Shown here one piece after another: positions 7,528 to 16,569 of a DNA stretch of 64,000 bases. The translations under genes were made by a program, and so were the position numbers. Origin of the DNA: Pseudomonas costantinii (lineage in GTDB: Bacteria > Pseudomonadota > Gammaproteobacteria > Pseudomonadales > Pseudomonadaceae); the NCBI RefSeq assembly GCF_001870435.1, contig NZ_MDDR01000065.1:1-64000 (forward strand), in the 5' to 3' direction. Under the pieces are notes generated by a model, which worked only from the letters and a program-made list of their open reading frames with translations, did not search any database and was not told the origin of the DNA. Numbering within the stretch: position 1 is the stretch's first letter; each line of letters starts with the position of its first letter.

Positions 7528-8874
7528 TCAAGCTGTGGCTGCCCCAGCCGGAACCTCCACCGCCCCCAACCCATCCTTCATCTTCTTGGCATCCCTCACA
7601 AAACACCGCGACGCCTGGAATAGAAACAACATGGTCAGGAACAGCGCCACCGGAATCAGGTACATGGCGTCGTGCAGCCCCACCGCCTTATACGCTTCAG
7701 TCATCTGCTGCGCCCCAGCGGCATACATCGCCGAATGGGCAAAATGGTCGGACAAGCCTCCCACCACCACTGGGCCCATGCCACCGCCCAACAAATACAA
7801 CCCAGCAAAAAACAGCGCCATCGCCGTAGCCCGCAGACGCGGCTCCACCACGTCCTGGATCGCCGTGTACACACAGGTGTAGAAGTTATAAGCGAACAAC
7901 CAGCCCACACTGAACAACGCCACAAACACACCAATCTCAATACGCCCGGCATGCAACGCCCAGGCGGTGGTAACGGTGGAGATGATCAAGCTGAATGCCG
8001 CAAACAGCAGCCGACCATTGGCGACCCGCTGGTGAATCTTGTCGGCAATCCAGCCACCCAGTGTCAAACCCACCAAGCCAGTCAGGCCGACAATCACCCC
8101 GGTGGCAACCGCCGCGTCCTGCAAGGGCATCAGGAAGTAGCGCTGCAGCATCGGCACCAGGAACGAGTTGCACGCATAGGTGGCGAAGTTGAAGCACAGC
8201 CCGGCCAGCACCAGCCAGAGGAAGGTCGGTACCGCCAGCACGCGCCGAATCGGACGGTCGACGCGTTCCTGGGAGACTTGCACCGTTTCCGCCGCGCCGC
8301 GCTTGGGTTCCTTGATATAGAACATGAACACCGCAAGGATCAGCCCTGGCACCGCGGCGATAAAGAACGGCGCGCGCCAGCTGTCGAACGCCTTGACCAT
8401 CGCGCCAATGGTGAAGAACGCCAGCAACAGGCCCAACGGCAGGCCCAGCATGAAAATCCCCATCGCCCGCGCGCGGCGGTGTGCGGGAAACAGGTCGCCA
8501 ATCAGCGAGTTGGCCGCCGGTGCATAGCTGGCCTCGCCAATGCCAATACCCATGCGTACCAGCAGGAAGGTCCAGAAACTGCCGACCATACCGTTGAGCG
8601 CCGTCAGCCCACTCCAGGCGAACAGGCCCCAGCCCATCAGTTTGCTGCGCGAACCGGTATCGGCCATACGCCCGAGCGGCAGGCCGGCGATGGCGTAGAC
8701 GATGGTGAAGGCGGTGCCGATGATACCGAGCTGGAAGTCACTCAAGTGCCATTCCATGCGGATTGGCTCGATGATGATCGCGGGAATGGTGCGATCGAAG
8801 AAATTGAACAGGTTGGCGAGGAACAGCAGGAACAGAATGCGCCAGGCATTCGCCGCTTGGGTCGAGTTCTGCAT
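7528..8874 (-). CDS. MFS transporter, Spinster-like
   Basis: This is a 448-residue inner-membrane permease with about twelve hydrophobic segments. The first helix contains LFLANLFNFFDRTIPAI, the loop 2-3 signature is GRMADTGSRSKLMGWG, and helix 4-5 has GIGIGEASYAPAANSLI. These motifs are typical of the Spinster (Spns)-like branch of the major facilitator superfamily, whose bacterial members are mostly of unknown substrate. The FDR motif in helix 1 suggests a proton-coupled mechanism; this is inference. It is convergent with rapA, and no metabolic neighbour hints at the substrate. Confidence 0.88.
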   Translation of the reverse strand: MQNSTQAANAWRILFLLFLANLFNFFDRTIPAIIIEPIRMEWHLSDFQLGIIGTAFTIVYAIAGLPLGRMADTGSRSKLMGWGLFAWSGLTALNGMVGSFWTFLLVRMGIGIGEASYAPAANSLIGDLFPAHRRARAMGIFMLGLPLGLLLAFFTIGAMVKAFDSWRAPFFIAAVPGLILAVFMFYIKEPKRGAAETVQVSQERVDRPIRRVLAVPTFLWLVLAGLCFNFATYACNSFLVPMLQRYFLMPLQDAAVATGVIVGLTGLVGLTLGGWIADKIHQRVANGRLLFAAFSLIISTVTTAWALHAGRIEIGVFVALFSVGWLFAYNFYTCVYTAIQDVVEPRLRATAMALFFAGLYLLGGGMGPVVVGGLSDHFAHSAMYAAGAQQMTEAYKAVGLHDAMYLIPVALFLTMLFLFQASRCFVRDAKKMKDGLGAVEVPAGAATA

Positions 8875-9118
8875 GGGTCCGTCTCTTTTATTGTTATGAG
8901 AGCTGCGATGCCCGATGCATCCTGCTCAGGTACCTGCAACATAGTCAGGCAGGCCCCGGTTGTCTGTAATGATTCGTAAAGCTGATAGGGCGTAATTTCA
9001 CCCACAACTACGGGATTAGCCTTACAAAAATATAAGTACGTGCCCCCCTTCCCAATGGCTACGGCACGATTAGAATGGCGAGCCTTCCCGTAACACCCCC
9101 CTCTTACTTTTCTTATTG

Positions 9119-9493
9119 ATGACGCCCATGTCCGAAGCCAGTCCGTGTCTGAATTGCGGTGCCTGCTGTTCATACTTTCGTGTGTCTTTCTTCTGGGGTG
9201 AGTGCGCCTCATCGGGGGGCACCGTGCCCGATGATTTGGTGGTGCAGATCAACCCCACACGCGTGGCGATGATCGGTACCGACCAGAAACCTGCGCGCTG
9301 CTGCAGCCTTGAGGGTGAAGTCGGCCAGGGCACCCGTTGCACCATCTATGAACAACGCTCCAGTGTTTGCCGCGAGTTCGACTCATCGTGGAGCCAAGGC
9401 GTGCAAAATGTCGATTGTGATGCCGCACGGGCGGCCTTCGGCCTGGCCCCACTGGAGGCTCCTTTCGAACTGGAACTACCCATCAGCGCTTAG
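9119..9493 (+). CDS. YkgJ-family cysteine cluster protein
   Basis: This protein of about 124 residues has the CLNCGACCS motif near the N-terminus and further cysteines in RCCSLEG, RCTIYEQRSSVCREF and VDCDAA. This is the YkgJ (zinc/iron-chelating CxxCxxCC) family, thought to bind a metal ion or iron-sulfur cluster. Starts at 9119 or 9128 (MSEASPC) are both possible, and neither has a strong ribosome site. It is alone between a divergent transporter gene and a c-di-GMP gene. Cytosolic; the biological role is unknown. Confidence 0.85.
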   Translation: MTPMSEASPCLNCGACCSYFRVSFFWGECASSGGTVPDDLVVQINPTRVAMIGTDQKPARCCSLEGEVGQGTRCTIYEQRSSVCREFDSSWSQGVQNVDCDAARAAFGLAPLEAPFELELPISA

Positions 9494-9632
9494 CATCAAA
9501 CGTTATGGCGGACATGCCAAAATATTTGAGAGCAAAGTGCCATTATTCATGACGTTTCCTGCGAGCCTTCTATACTCGTTGTCGTAGGTCATTGCGGTAG
9601 GCAATGGCGTCATGACTTTGACGGGACATGCT

Positions 9633-11897
9633 ATGGAATGGCTTGGTTTGCATTTTTTTACCGACCTTCCAGAGAACGGGCATTTATTACTCAATTGCAG
9701 TCATAACCCCTTTCTGGTGCTGTTGGCCTACCTGGTCGCTTGCGCGGCAGGGTTCGGAACGTTGGACATGGCTGAGCGCGTCGGCCATGTAGAAGCCCCT
9801 ACCGCCCGTCGCAACTGGCGCTGGGTTGGGGCCGGTTGCCTGGCCGGCGGGATCTGGTCTACCCACTTCATCAGCATGCTGGCCTTCCAGGCACCTATCG
9901 CCATTCATTACGAATTGTTCCTGACGTTCGCCTCGCTATTGATCGCTCTGATTGCCTCGTTGTTTGCCATGCAAACCCTTAGTCATACCCACCTTCGGTT
10001 CCATCAATACCTGCTGGCGTCACTGTGGATGGGGCTTGGTATCGCCTTGATGCACTATGTCGGCATGGCGGCCATGCGCTCCCAAGCCCAAGTTTACTTT
10101 GAGCCGTGGCTGTTCATCGCCTCAGTGGGCATTGCCATTGGCGCCAGCCTGGCTGCGTTATTACTGTCGAGCTACCTACGCAATGGCGCGGGCGTGTTCC
10201 ATCAACTGCTCAAATACGCCGCCAGCCTGGTGCTGGGCGGCGGAATTCTGAGCATGCACTTCACCGGCATGGCCTCCATGCAAATGCTGGTACCCACCGG
10301 GGCTGACCTTTCGTTGCCTCTGGACAACAACCCCACTCAACTCGGCCTCTCCGTGGCGGTGATTACCTTGCTGGTGATCGGCAGCGCCGTCAGCGCGGCC
10401 CTGGCGGATAAAAAGCTGCAACACAAGGAGCGCGACCTGCGTAGGGTTAACGCCTTGCTCAGCGAGCTCGACCAAGCCCGCGCCTCACTGCAACAAGTGG
10501 CCCATTACGATGCACTCACCAGCCTGCTCAACCGCCGAGGCTTCAACCAGATTTTCGCGGAGAAAGTCGCAGAAAAAACCGCAAGTAATGGCATGATGGC
10601 GGTGATCTTCCTCGATATCGACCACTTCAAGCGCATCAATGACAGCCTTGGGCATGATTCCGGCGACCGGTTGCTCACGGTACTGGCCGGGCATATCAAG
10701 AGTTCGGTACGCAGCCACGAAGATGTGGTCGCACGCTTTGGCGGGGATGAATTCTGCATCCTGATCAACATCCATAATCGCGATGAAGCGCGGCACATGG
10801 CGCAGCGCATCATGCAGAAGATGAAAGAGCCGATCGAACTGGCTGGTCGGCGGATGGTGATGACCACCAGCATCGGCATCAGCCTGTTTCCCGAGGACGG
10901 CCTGACCTGCGAGGAGCTGCTGAAAACCGCCGACCTGGCCCTGTACCAGTCCAAGGATACAGGACGCAACAGCCTGAACTTCTTCAGCTCCAACCTGAAA
11001 ACCCGCGCATTCCTCGAGTTGCAACTGGAAGAGGAACTGCGCGCGGCTCTGCGTGCACGTAACGAATTGGTGCTGTTCTACCAACCGATCTTTGATATGA
11101 AGCTCGGCAAGGTCACTCGGCTGGAAGCACTGGTACGCTGGCAGCACCCGCAACATGGACTACTGGCCCCGGACCGGTTTATCGGCATCGCCGAAAGTAA
11201 CGGGCTGATTGCCGAACTGGACCACTGGGTGTTGCGCCAGGCCTGCCACGATTTGAGCCTACTGTCCGATCGGGGCTACACGGAACTGACCATGGCTGTG
11301 AACTGCTCGGCCTTGAACCTGGCCCGTAACGAGCTGGCGGATGAAATCGAAGACGCCCTGCGCTTTGCCGGAATTGCCGCCAACCGCCTGGAACTGGAAG
11401 TCACCGAAAATGCGTTGATGGGCAATATCAGCAGTACCATGGCGCTGCTGCGGCAAATTCGTGCGTTGGGCGTATCGCTGGCGATTGATGACTTCGGCAC
11501 TGGCTATTCATCACTTGCCTACCTCAAGTGCCTGCCGCTCAACACGTTGAAAATCGACCGATCGTTTATCCAGGACATTCCCAAGTCCACCGCCGATGTC
11601 GAGATCGTTCAAGCGATCATCGGCATGGCCCACACCCTGCACCTGCAGGTGGTCACTGAAGGCGTGGAAACCCAGGCACAGTTCGAGCTGCTGCTCAAAC
11701 ATGGGTGTGATTTCATTCAAGGCTACCTGCTGAGCCCTGCGGTACCTGCCAGTGACATCATTGGCGTGATCCAGAGCATCCACATGCGCAACCCGCTCCC
11801 CTCCGTCAGCGTGGAGGGCAACAAAGACGCCCCATCGCCGAAAGACCCTGGTCCGGGCCGTATTGGCCCCACCTCTGTCGTCAGGCCAATTCGCTGA
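9633..11897 (+). CDS. MHYT-GGDEF-EAL membrane c-di-GMP enzyme
   Basis: This 754-residue protein has seven predicted N-terminal helices with MHYT-type motifs: THFISM (degenerate), MHYVGM and MHFTGM. MHYT domains are proposed sensors of NO, CO or oxygen through copper. A GGDEF diguanylate cyclase domain follows (ARFGGDEF, near residues 370-374), then an EAL phosphodiesterase domain (RLEALVRW near 498-500, IDDFGTGYSS, catalytic Lys in LKIDRSF). Both catalytic motifs look intact. The inhibitory RxxD site before GGDEF is absent (SHED). ACGGGA six bases before 9633 favours that start over 9612. The architecture matches MucR and NbdA of P. aeruginosa; linkage to rapA hints at NbdA, from memory. Confidence 0.93.
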   Translation: MEWLGLHFFTDLPENGHLLLNCSHNPFLVLLAYLVACAAGFGTLDMAERVGHVEAPTARRNWRWVGAGCLAGGIWSTHFISMLAFQAPIAIHYELFLTFASLLIALIASLFAMQTLSHTHLRFHQYLLASLWMGLGIALMHYVGMAAMRSQAQVYFEPWLFIASVGIAIGASLAALLLSSYLRNGAGVFHQLLKYAASLVLGGGILSMHFTGMASMQMLVPTGADLSLPLDNNPTQLGLSVAVITLLVIGSAVSAALADKKLQHKERDLRRVNALLSELDQARASLQQVAHYDALTSLLNRRGFNQIFAEKVAEKTASNGMMAVIFLDIDHFKRINDSLGHDSGDRLLTVLAGHIKSSVRSHEDVVARFGGDEFCILINIHNRDEARHMAQRIMQKMKEPIELAGRRMVMTTSIGISLFPEDGLTCEELLKTADLALYQSKDTGRNSLNFFSSNLKTRAFLELQLEEELRAALRARNELVLFYQPIFDMKLGKVTRLEALVRWQHPQHGLLAPDRFIGIAESNGLIAELDHWVLRQACHDLSLLSDRGYTELTMAVNCSALNLARNELADEIEDALRFAGIAANRLELEVTENALMGNISSTMALLRQIRALGVSLAIDDFGTGYSSLAYLKCLPLNTLKIDRSFIQDIPKSTADVEIVQAIIGMAHTLHLQVVTEGVETQAQFELLLKHGCDFIQGYLLSPAVPASDIIGVIQSIHMRNPLPSVSVEGNKDAPSPKDPGPGRIGPTSVVRPIR

Positions 11898-12101
11898 CGC
11901 CGAATATTTGGCATTTCGCCATCATTTGGTTAAAGAACGCCGACGAACGGCCGATTCATCAGAGTCCGGCCGGTATTCCCCTTAAAAAACCAAGGTTAAA
12001 CCCGACCGTCCCGGACTAAGACGCACTGTAAAGTCGCGAACTCTCATTCAGTGATGGCTCCTTGATATTTTCCAGCCATCCGTCCAGGTACATGGCGCAC
12101 A

Positions 12102-14279
12102 ATGACTTCCAAAAACAACTCTGCCACCGAGATCTGCGACGTGTTGCCGACAGTTCCTGCGGAAAAACCCTCAGGTTCAAGGTCATTGAGCAGCGCCCGC
12201 CCGCTGGCCACCCAGCAGTACCTGTACTTCACCGAAACCAATACCGACCGCATCCTCGACAACCTCGATGGCCTGCGCGATATGGTGTTCCCGCGTCTGC
12301 CACAACAGGAAGGCGACGGCGACCCACGCAACGAGCAGGAATTTCCCTCGGTGTGCCTGATCGGCCTGGGCCGCTGCGGCTCCAACATTGCGCTGGACGT
12401 GGCGGAGCTGGTGTACAACGCACGCAAGTTCTACCTGAACGAATTCAGCACCGAGGATAAAAACCAGGACAAGGGCTACAGCCCAGCCCAATGGATTCGC
12501 AACAACCTGCGCCTGGGCGGCGGCAAGGCCAGCAAGCCGGTGTTTCTGGTAGAGCCATTGGTGATGCTGGGCGATCTGGACAAAGACATCGCCGGGCGCA
12601 TCCGCTTCTCGCGCAAAGGCGAAAAAAGCGGCTTCCTGCGCGACTACAGCAAAATGAAAATCATGGACTTGTCGGAAGTCCATGCCGGTGGCGCAGGTAA
12701 CGCGCCGATCCTAGGCCAGTATTTGGCCAAGATCATCCTCAACAAAGACACCCAGCGTTTTTCCAGCCCCGACTGGAAGATGATCCACTCGTACCTGATC
12801 GACTCCTGCGGCATCAAGGCCAACCAGTCGCGTCTGTACTTCTCGATTTTCAGCGCCGGCGGCGGCACCGGCTCGGGCATGGCCTCGGAATTCGGCCTGG
12901 CCCAGCAGCACTCGTACATGAACAAGACGTTCGACACCAAGCCCGCCGACGAGCACGACAGCAAAAGCGGCCACGCCTTTGTGTTCGAGCCGATCTTCAC
13001 CAGCGGCATCTGTGTGCTGCCGAATATTTCCGACCACCGCAGCGAAATGTCCGAGGCGTTGCATATCAACGCCGGGCGGCTGCTGTGCAAATACCTGTCG
13101 GAAGAATGGGATTTCTCATACAACTTCGACAATGAAGACAGCAGCGAAGCCAGCGTGAAGGGGCGCATCCGGCCATGGAACGCAATGATGCTGATCTCCA
13201 ACGACATCATGCGTTACGCAGAAGAAAGTGATGACGGCAATATCCAGAACATTGATGTCAATGCCATGGAAAAACACGCCAACCAGTACATCTCCCAGCA
13301 AATCTTCAACATCCTCACCGCCCAGGCAGTGACCACCGATTACGACCAGAACTACTTCCGTCGCGCCGGTATCGACATCGGCGAGACCATCCGCCTGGAT
13401 GCCAACGACCTGTTCATGAGTCTGGCCGGCCCGGTGGCGATTGCCTATGCCGAGTCAGTGGTACCGGAAACTCCGGCGCCGTCGAATGACAAGTTCAAGG
13501 TGTTCGATAAAGAGCCCCAGCGGTTGAATATTGATGACCTGTTCTTCCGATCCATAGATCTGCCGCACTTCAACAAAGTGACCCAGGCGATCGAAGGGAT
13601 CAGCCTGTTGCCGATTGAGTCCAAGCGCTATAAGGCGTCCCTGGAACAGTACAAAAACTCCGGGTATGACGCGGCGGCGTTGCACGATCTGCACTTCTTC
13701 AAGAACTGCTCGTCGGTGGTGTCGATTGTTTCGTTACCCAAGGATTACAAGCTGTCCTACATGGACTTGAACCGACTCAAAACCCACCTGAATAGTCTGT
13801 TTCCCAACACAACGCTCAAGCGCTATGCGTTGGTGATTGGGGCGTCGGCCAACTTGTCGCTGACGACGTTGATCGCCAAGAGCCCGTGCTTGTCGGATGA
13901 TTTCCTGACGTTGATCGTGGCGTTTATCAAGCGCTGCTTTGCGCGTAATCCGTATCGGTTTGATGACACGTTGGATAATTCGATTCTGGATTTCATCATC
14001 CATGAGGATTTTGATGAAGATCGGATTGATGAGCTGCTCAATGAGTTTGAGAACCCGGCGAAGATTCTGGATACCAATTGGTATGCGATCAAGCCGATGT
14101 ATGAGAAGAAGTACCGTGAGTTGATCAATGACAAAGAGAAGTTTGTGTCGATCAACGATATTCGCTTGTCGCGGGATTGTGTGAAGAAGGCGATCAAGTA
14201 TTTGCGGGAGATTTACCGTCACCGGATTGGCAAGACCAAGGTCATTTCGTTGAATAACCATACTGGCAAGACCGCCTAG
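12102..14279 (+). CDS. tubulin/FtsZ-superfamily GTPase-like protein (Tubulin_2 type)
   Basis: This 725-residue protein has the tubulin signature FSAGGGTGSGMAS (GGGTGSG at 253-259). An FtsZ-like first loop lies at VCLIGLGRCGSN (84-95). NAMMLISND (360-368) resembles the nucleotide-contacting T6 segment. RLDANDLF (431-438) offers a DxxD resembling the T7 catalytic loop; the last two assignments are inference. It has no signal peptide or membrane helix. It is far longer than FtsZ (about 390) and lacks the FtsZ C-terminal peptide; the last 300 residues match nothing I know. It fits the Pfam Tubulin_2 class of orphan bacterial tubulin-like proteins. It is solitary, between a c-di-GMP gene and an unrelated minus-strand gene. 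Codons become visibly more AT-rich after about 13700. Cellular role unknown. Confidence 0.85.
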   Translation: MTSKNNSATEICDVLPTVPAEKPSGSRSLSSARPLATQQYLYFTETNTDRILDNLDGLRDMVFPRLPQQEGDGDPRNEQEFPSVCLIGLGRCGSNIALDVAELVYNARKFYLNEFSTEDKNQDKGYSPAQWIRNNLRLGGGKASKPVFLVEPLVMLGDLDKDIAGRIRFSRKGEKSGFLRDYSKMKIMDLSEVHAGGAGNAPILGQYLAKIILNKDTQRFSSPDWKMIHSYLIDSCGIKANQSRLYFSIFSAGGGTGSGMASEFGLAQQHSYMNKTFDTKPADEHDSKSGHAFVFEPIFTSGICVLPNISDHRSEMSEALHINAGRLLCKYLSEEWDFSYNFDNEDSSEASVKGRIRPWNAMMLISNDIMRYAEESDDGNIQNIDVNAMEKHANQYISQQIFNILTAQAVTTDYDQNYFRRAGIDIGETIRLDANDLFMSLAGPVAIAYAESVVPETPAPSNDKFKVFDKEPQRLNIDDLFFRSIDLPHFNKVTQAIEGISLLPIESKRYKASLEQYKNSGYDAAALHDLHFFKNCSSVVSIVSLPKDYKLSYMDLNRLKTHLNSLFPNTTLKRYALVIGASANLSLTTLIAKSPCLSDDFLTLIVAFIKRCFARNPYRFDDTLDNSILDFIIHEDFDEDRIDELLNEFENPAKILDTNWYAIKPMYEKKYRELINDKEKFVSINDIRLSRDCVKKAIKYLREIYRHRIGKTKVISLNNHTGKTA

Positions 14280-14292
14280 ACTGAGGCGCCCC

Positions 14293-14360
14293 CATCGCAG
14301 GCAAGCCAGCTCCCACACTTGGAATGCATTTCAAATGTGGGAGCTGGCTTGCCTGCGATG
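14293..14360. repeat. REPIN-like inverted repeat
   Basis: Two 25-base arms (14293-14317 and 14336-14360) are near-perfect inverted copies carrying the GTGGGAGCTGGCTTGC core, with an 18-base spacer. This is the paired-REP arrangement seen in fluorescens-group genomes. It lies just after the tubulin-like gene. The remaining bases to 14571 show no gene that I can support. Confidence 0.85.
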
Positions 14361-14571
14361 ACGGTCTGCGTTGCAACAAAAATGTATAGCCTTGCCACAC
14401 CACGAAACAATTCCACAGGCATTTTGCCGCCCGCCAAACTGTTCCCATGACGCGCACGTCACCCTCGGCTGTGACCTTTCTCTACGGCAAGATGCCATCA
14501 CCGCCTCAGCGGTTACTCCACTACACACTTACAGTGGCAAAAAAGGCGCACCTTTTTCGTGCAGACTTTTC

Positions 14572-14874
14572 TTACGCCGCCCTTTCCTGGATCAAAATCC
14601 AAGGCGAAACCACCACCGCCCACAAACTCGGGTCGCGCTCCACCAAGTCCAATGCCCGCGTCGCAGACACCTCGCCAAGACTCCCCGCAGCCAGCCACGC
14701 AGCGACTTTCTCACGGTTATCCTCCGCCATCCCCTCGGCCGCTTCGATCAAATCCAAGCCGGCGTCGACCCACAATAGGGCACCCTTGGCAAAGAACGGC
14801 TCAAGCTCCTTCCAGGAAATTTCGGCGGTTTCACCAAGCAGCTTGGCATAGAGGGTGCTAGGTTCTTGCGTCAT
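14572..14874 (-). CDS. DUF2288 family protein
   Basis: This 100-residue soluble protein contains LYAKLLGETAEISWKELEPFFAKG near the N-terminus and LWVDAGLDLIEAAEGMAEDN in the middle. This pattern is typical of DUF2288, a small conserved protein found in proteobacteria and cyanobacteria with no known function. It is predicted to be mainly helical. It reads away from braC, with 340 bases between the two starts. No partner gene is apparent. Confidence 0.85.
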   Translation of the reverse strand: MTQEPSTLYAKLLGETAEISWKELEPFFAKGALLWVDAGLDLIEAAEGMAEDNREKVAAWLAAGSLGEVSATRALDLVERDPSLWAVVVSPWILIQERAA

Positions 14875-15214
14875 GGGAATTCACCTATGGAAAAAATCGG
14901 CGCCATCATACCGTCGAGCCCCAGGCAGAAAAACCCAGTTGCAAATGAGGCATCGATCGAAAATGTCAGGAAAGCCAAGGATTGCCCGAAACTCTGGCAT
15001 TGCCCGCCGCAATTCTGTCTTTTTCTTTCATTTAAGCGACACGCCCGGGTTTTGCCCCCAGCAGCTAGCTTTTCAAGCGATCAACCGGCGCTCTACACTG
15101 TACCGGTACAGTTGCCAGGGCACTGCCGGGGGGATATCCGAGATATCTGATCCGGTTCTGCAGCTCACAAGGCCGCTAGAACTATAAAAAATACAACAGT
15201 AAGAGTGGAGCACT
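14875..15214. other. intergenic region between DUF2288 and braC
   Basis: This 340-base gap must hold the divergent promoters. Apart from the 16-base palindrome at 15097-15112 I see no gene or known riboswitch in it. A ribosome site (AGAGTGGAG) precedes braC. Confidence 0.5.
15097..15112. promoter_or_regulatory. 16-bp perfect palindrome upstream of braC
   Basis: ACTGTACCGGTACAGT is a perfect inverted repeat about 105 bases before the braC ATG. A dimeric regulator could bind it. It resembles a LexA box but has 6 rather than 8 bases between CTGT and ACAG, so LexA is unlikely. Confidence 0.45.
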
Positions 15215-16342
15215 ATGAATAAGGCTACTAAGCAGATTTCCAAACTGTTTGCCGCTATGGTCCTGGCTGGGGTTGCCGGCCATTCGTTCGCAGCTGACAC
15301 CATAAAGATTGGTATTGCCGGCCCTAAAACCGGCCCTGTGACCCAGTACGGCGACATGCAATTCATGGGTGCCAAGCAGGCGATCGCCGACATCAACGCC
15401 AAGGGCGGCGTCGACGGTAAAATGCTTGAAGCGAAAGAATACGACGACGCTTGCGATCCGAAACAAGCCGTGGCCGTAGCCAACAAAGTGGTCAACGACG
15501 GCGTCAAGTTCGTAGTCGGTCACCTCTGCTCCAGCTCCACTCAGCCAGCGTCCGATATCTATGAAGACGAAGGCGTGATCATGATCACCCCGGCTGCCAC
15601 CAGCCCGGAAATCACCGCCCGTGGCTACAAGCTGGTCTTCCGCACCATCGGTCTGGACAGCGCCCAAGGCCCAGCGGCCGGCAACTACATCGCTGACCAC
15701 GTGAAGCCGAAAGTCGTGGCCGTTATTCACGACAAACAGCAGTACGGTGAAGGTATCGCCACCGCCGTTAAACAGACCCTCGAGAAGAAAGGCGTGAAAG
15801 TTGCCCTCTTCGAAGGCATCAACGCTGGCGACAAAGACTTCGGTTCGCTGATTCAGAAACTCAAGCAAGCCAACGTCGACTTCGTCTACTACGGCGGCTA
15901 CCACCCTGAGCTGGGCCTGATCCTGCGCCAAGCCAAGGAAAAAGGCGTGAACGCCAAGTTCATGGGCCCAGAGGGTGTCGGCAACGATTCCATCTCGCAA
16001 ATCGCCCAGGGCGCTTCCGAAGGCCTGCTGGTCACCCTGCCTAAGTCTTTCGACACCGACCCTGCCAACAAGGCAATCGTTGAAGAGTTCGCCAAGAACA
16101 AGCAGGACCCAACCGGTCCGTTCGTATTCCCGGCCTACTCGGCTGTTGAAGTCATCGCTGGCGGTATCGCTGCCGCGAAGTCTGAAGACACCGCCAAAGT
16201 GGCTGCTGCCATCCACGCAGGCACCTTCAAGACCCCAACCGGCGACCTGAGCTTCGACGCCAAGGGCGACCTGAAGGACTTCAAGTTCGTGGTCTACGAA
16301 TGGCACTTCGGCAAACCAAAAACCGAAGTTTCCCCTCAGTAA
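15215..16342 (+). CDS. braC: branched-chain amino acid ABC transporter, periplasmic binding protein BraC
   Basis: This 375-residue protein has a signal peptide ending FAADT. The mature part starts TIKIGIAGPKTGPVTQYG, the ligand-binding start of the LivJ/LivK/BraC family, and includes the conserved VVGHLCSSSTQPAS segment that lines the binding cleft. It binds Leu/Ile/Val and often Ala or Thr in the periplasm and delivers them to BraDE. It is followed by a hairpin terminator and then braDEFG, which lets the binding protein be made in excess. Confidence 0.97.
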   Translation: MNKATKQISKLFAAMVLAGVAGHSFAADTIKIGIAGPKTGPVTQYGDMQFMGAKQAIADINAKGGVDGKMLEAKEYDDACDPKQAVAVANKVVNDGVKFVVGHLCSSSTQPASDIYEDEGVIMITPAATSPEITARGYKLVFRTIGLDSAQGPAAGNYIADHVKPKVVAVIHDKQQYGEGIATAVKQTLEKKGVKVALFEGINAGDKDFGSLIQKLKQANVDFVYYGGYHPELGLILRQAKEKGVNAKFMGPEGVGNDSISQIAQGASEGLLVTLPKSFDTDPANKAIVEEFAKNKQDPTGPFVFPAYSAVEVIAGGIAAAKSEDTAKVAAAIHAGTFKTPTGDLSFDAKGDLKDFKFVVYEWHFGKPKTEVSPQ

Positions 16343-16363
16343 GCCAGGCGTTACTGGTCCAAC

Positions 16364-16395
16364 AAGCCCACTGTGAAAGCAGTGGGCTTTGTTTT
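16364..16395 (+). terminator. terminator/attenuator between braC and braD
   Basis: AAGCCCACTG (16364-16373) pairs with CAGTGGGCTT (16380-16389) around a TGAAAG loop and is followed by a T-rich run. Partial read-through would give less transporter than binding protein. Confidence 0.8.
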
Positions 16396-16569
16396 ACGAG
16401 GTTTATGGGCCTGTCACCCGCGATCCGGGCGCTGGCTCACCTGAAAATCTTAAAACCGTCACCAGCGGTTCGCTGGCAAACGCTTCGTGCAACCTGATCA
16501 CAGAGCAGGGCACCGAGCCGGAAATGACTCCACCAGTGAAATGCGTATCGGGTTTTTAGGAGCGCTGTA

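Noticed and set aside
7672..8979. Plus-strand open frame of 435 codons opposite the MFS transporter
   Set aside because: It is a shadow of a GC-rich membrane protein gene; its translation is rich in Arg, Gln and His with no domain.
12102..14279. Calling the tubulin-like gene ftsZ, tubZ or phuZ
   Set aside because: It shares the GTP-binding signature, but it is nearly twice as long, lacks the FtsZ C-terminal peptide, and has no division, plasmid-partition or phage genes around it.
15097..15112. LexA/SOS box upstream of braC
   Set aside because: The CTGT and ACAG half-sites are separated by 6 bases instead of 8, and the gene is a nutrient importer.
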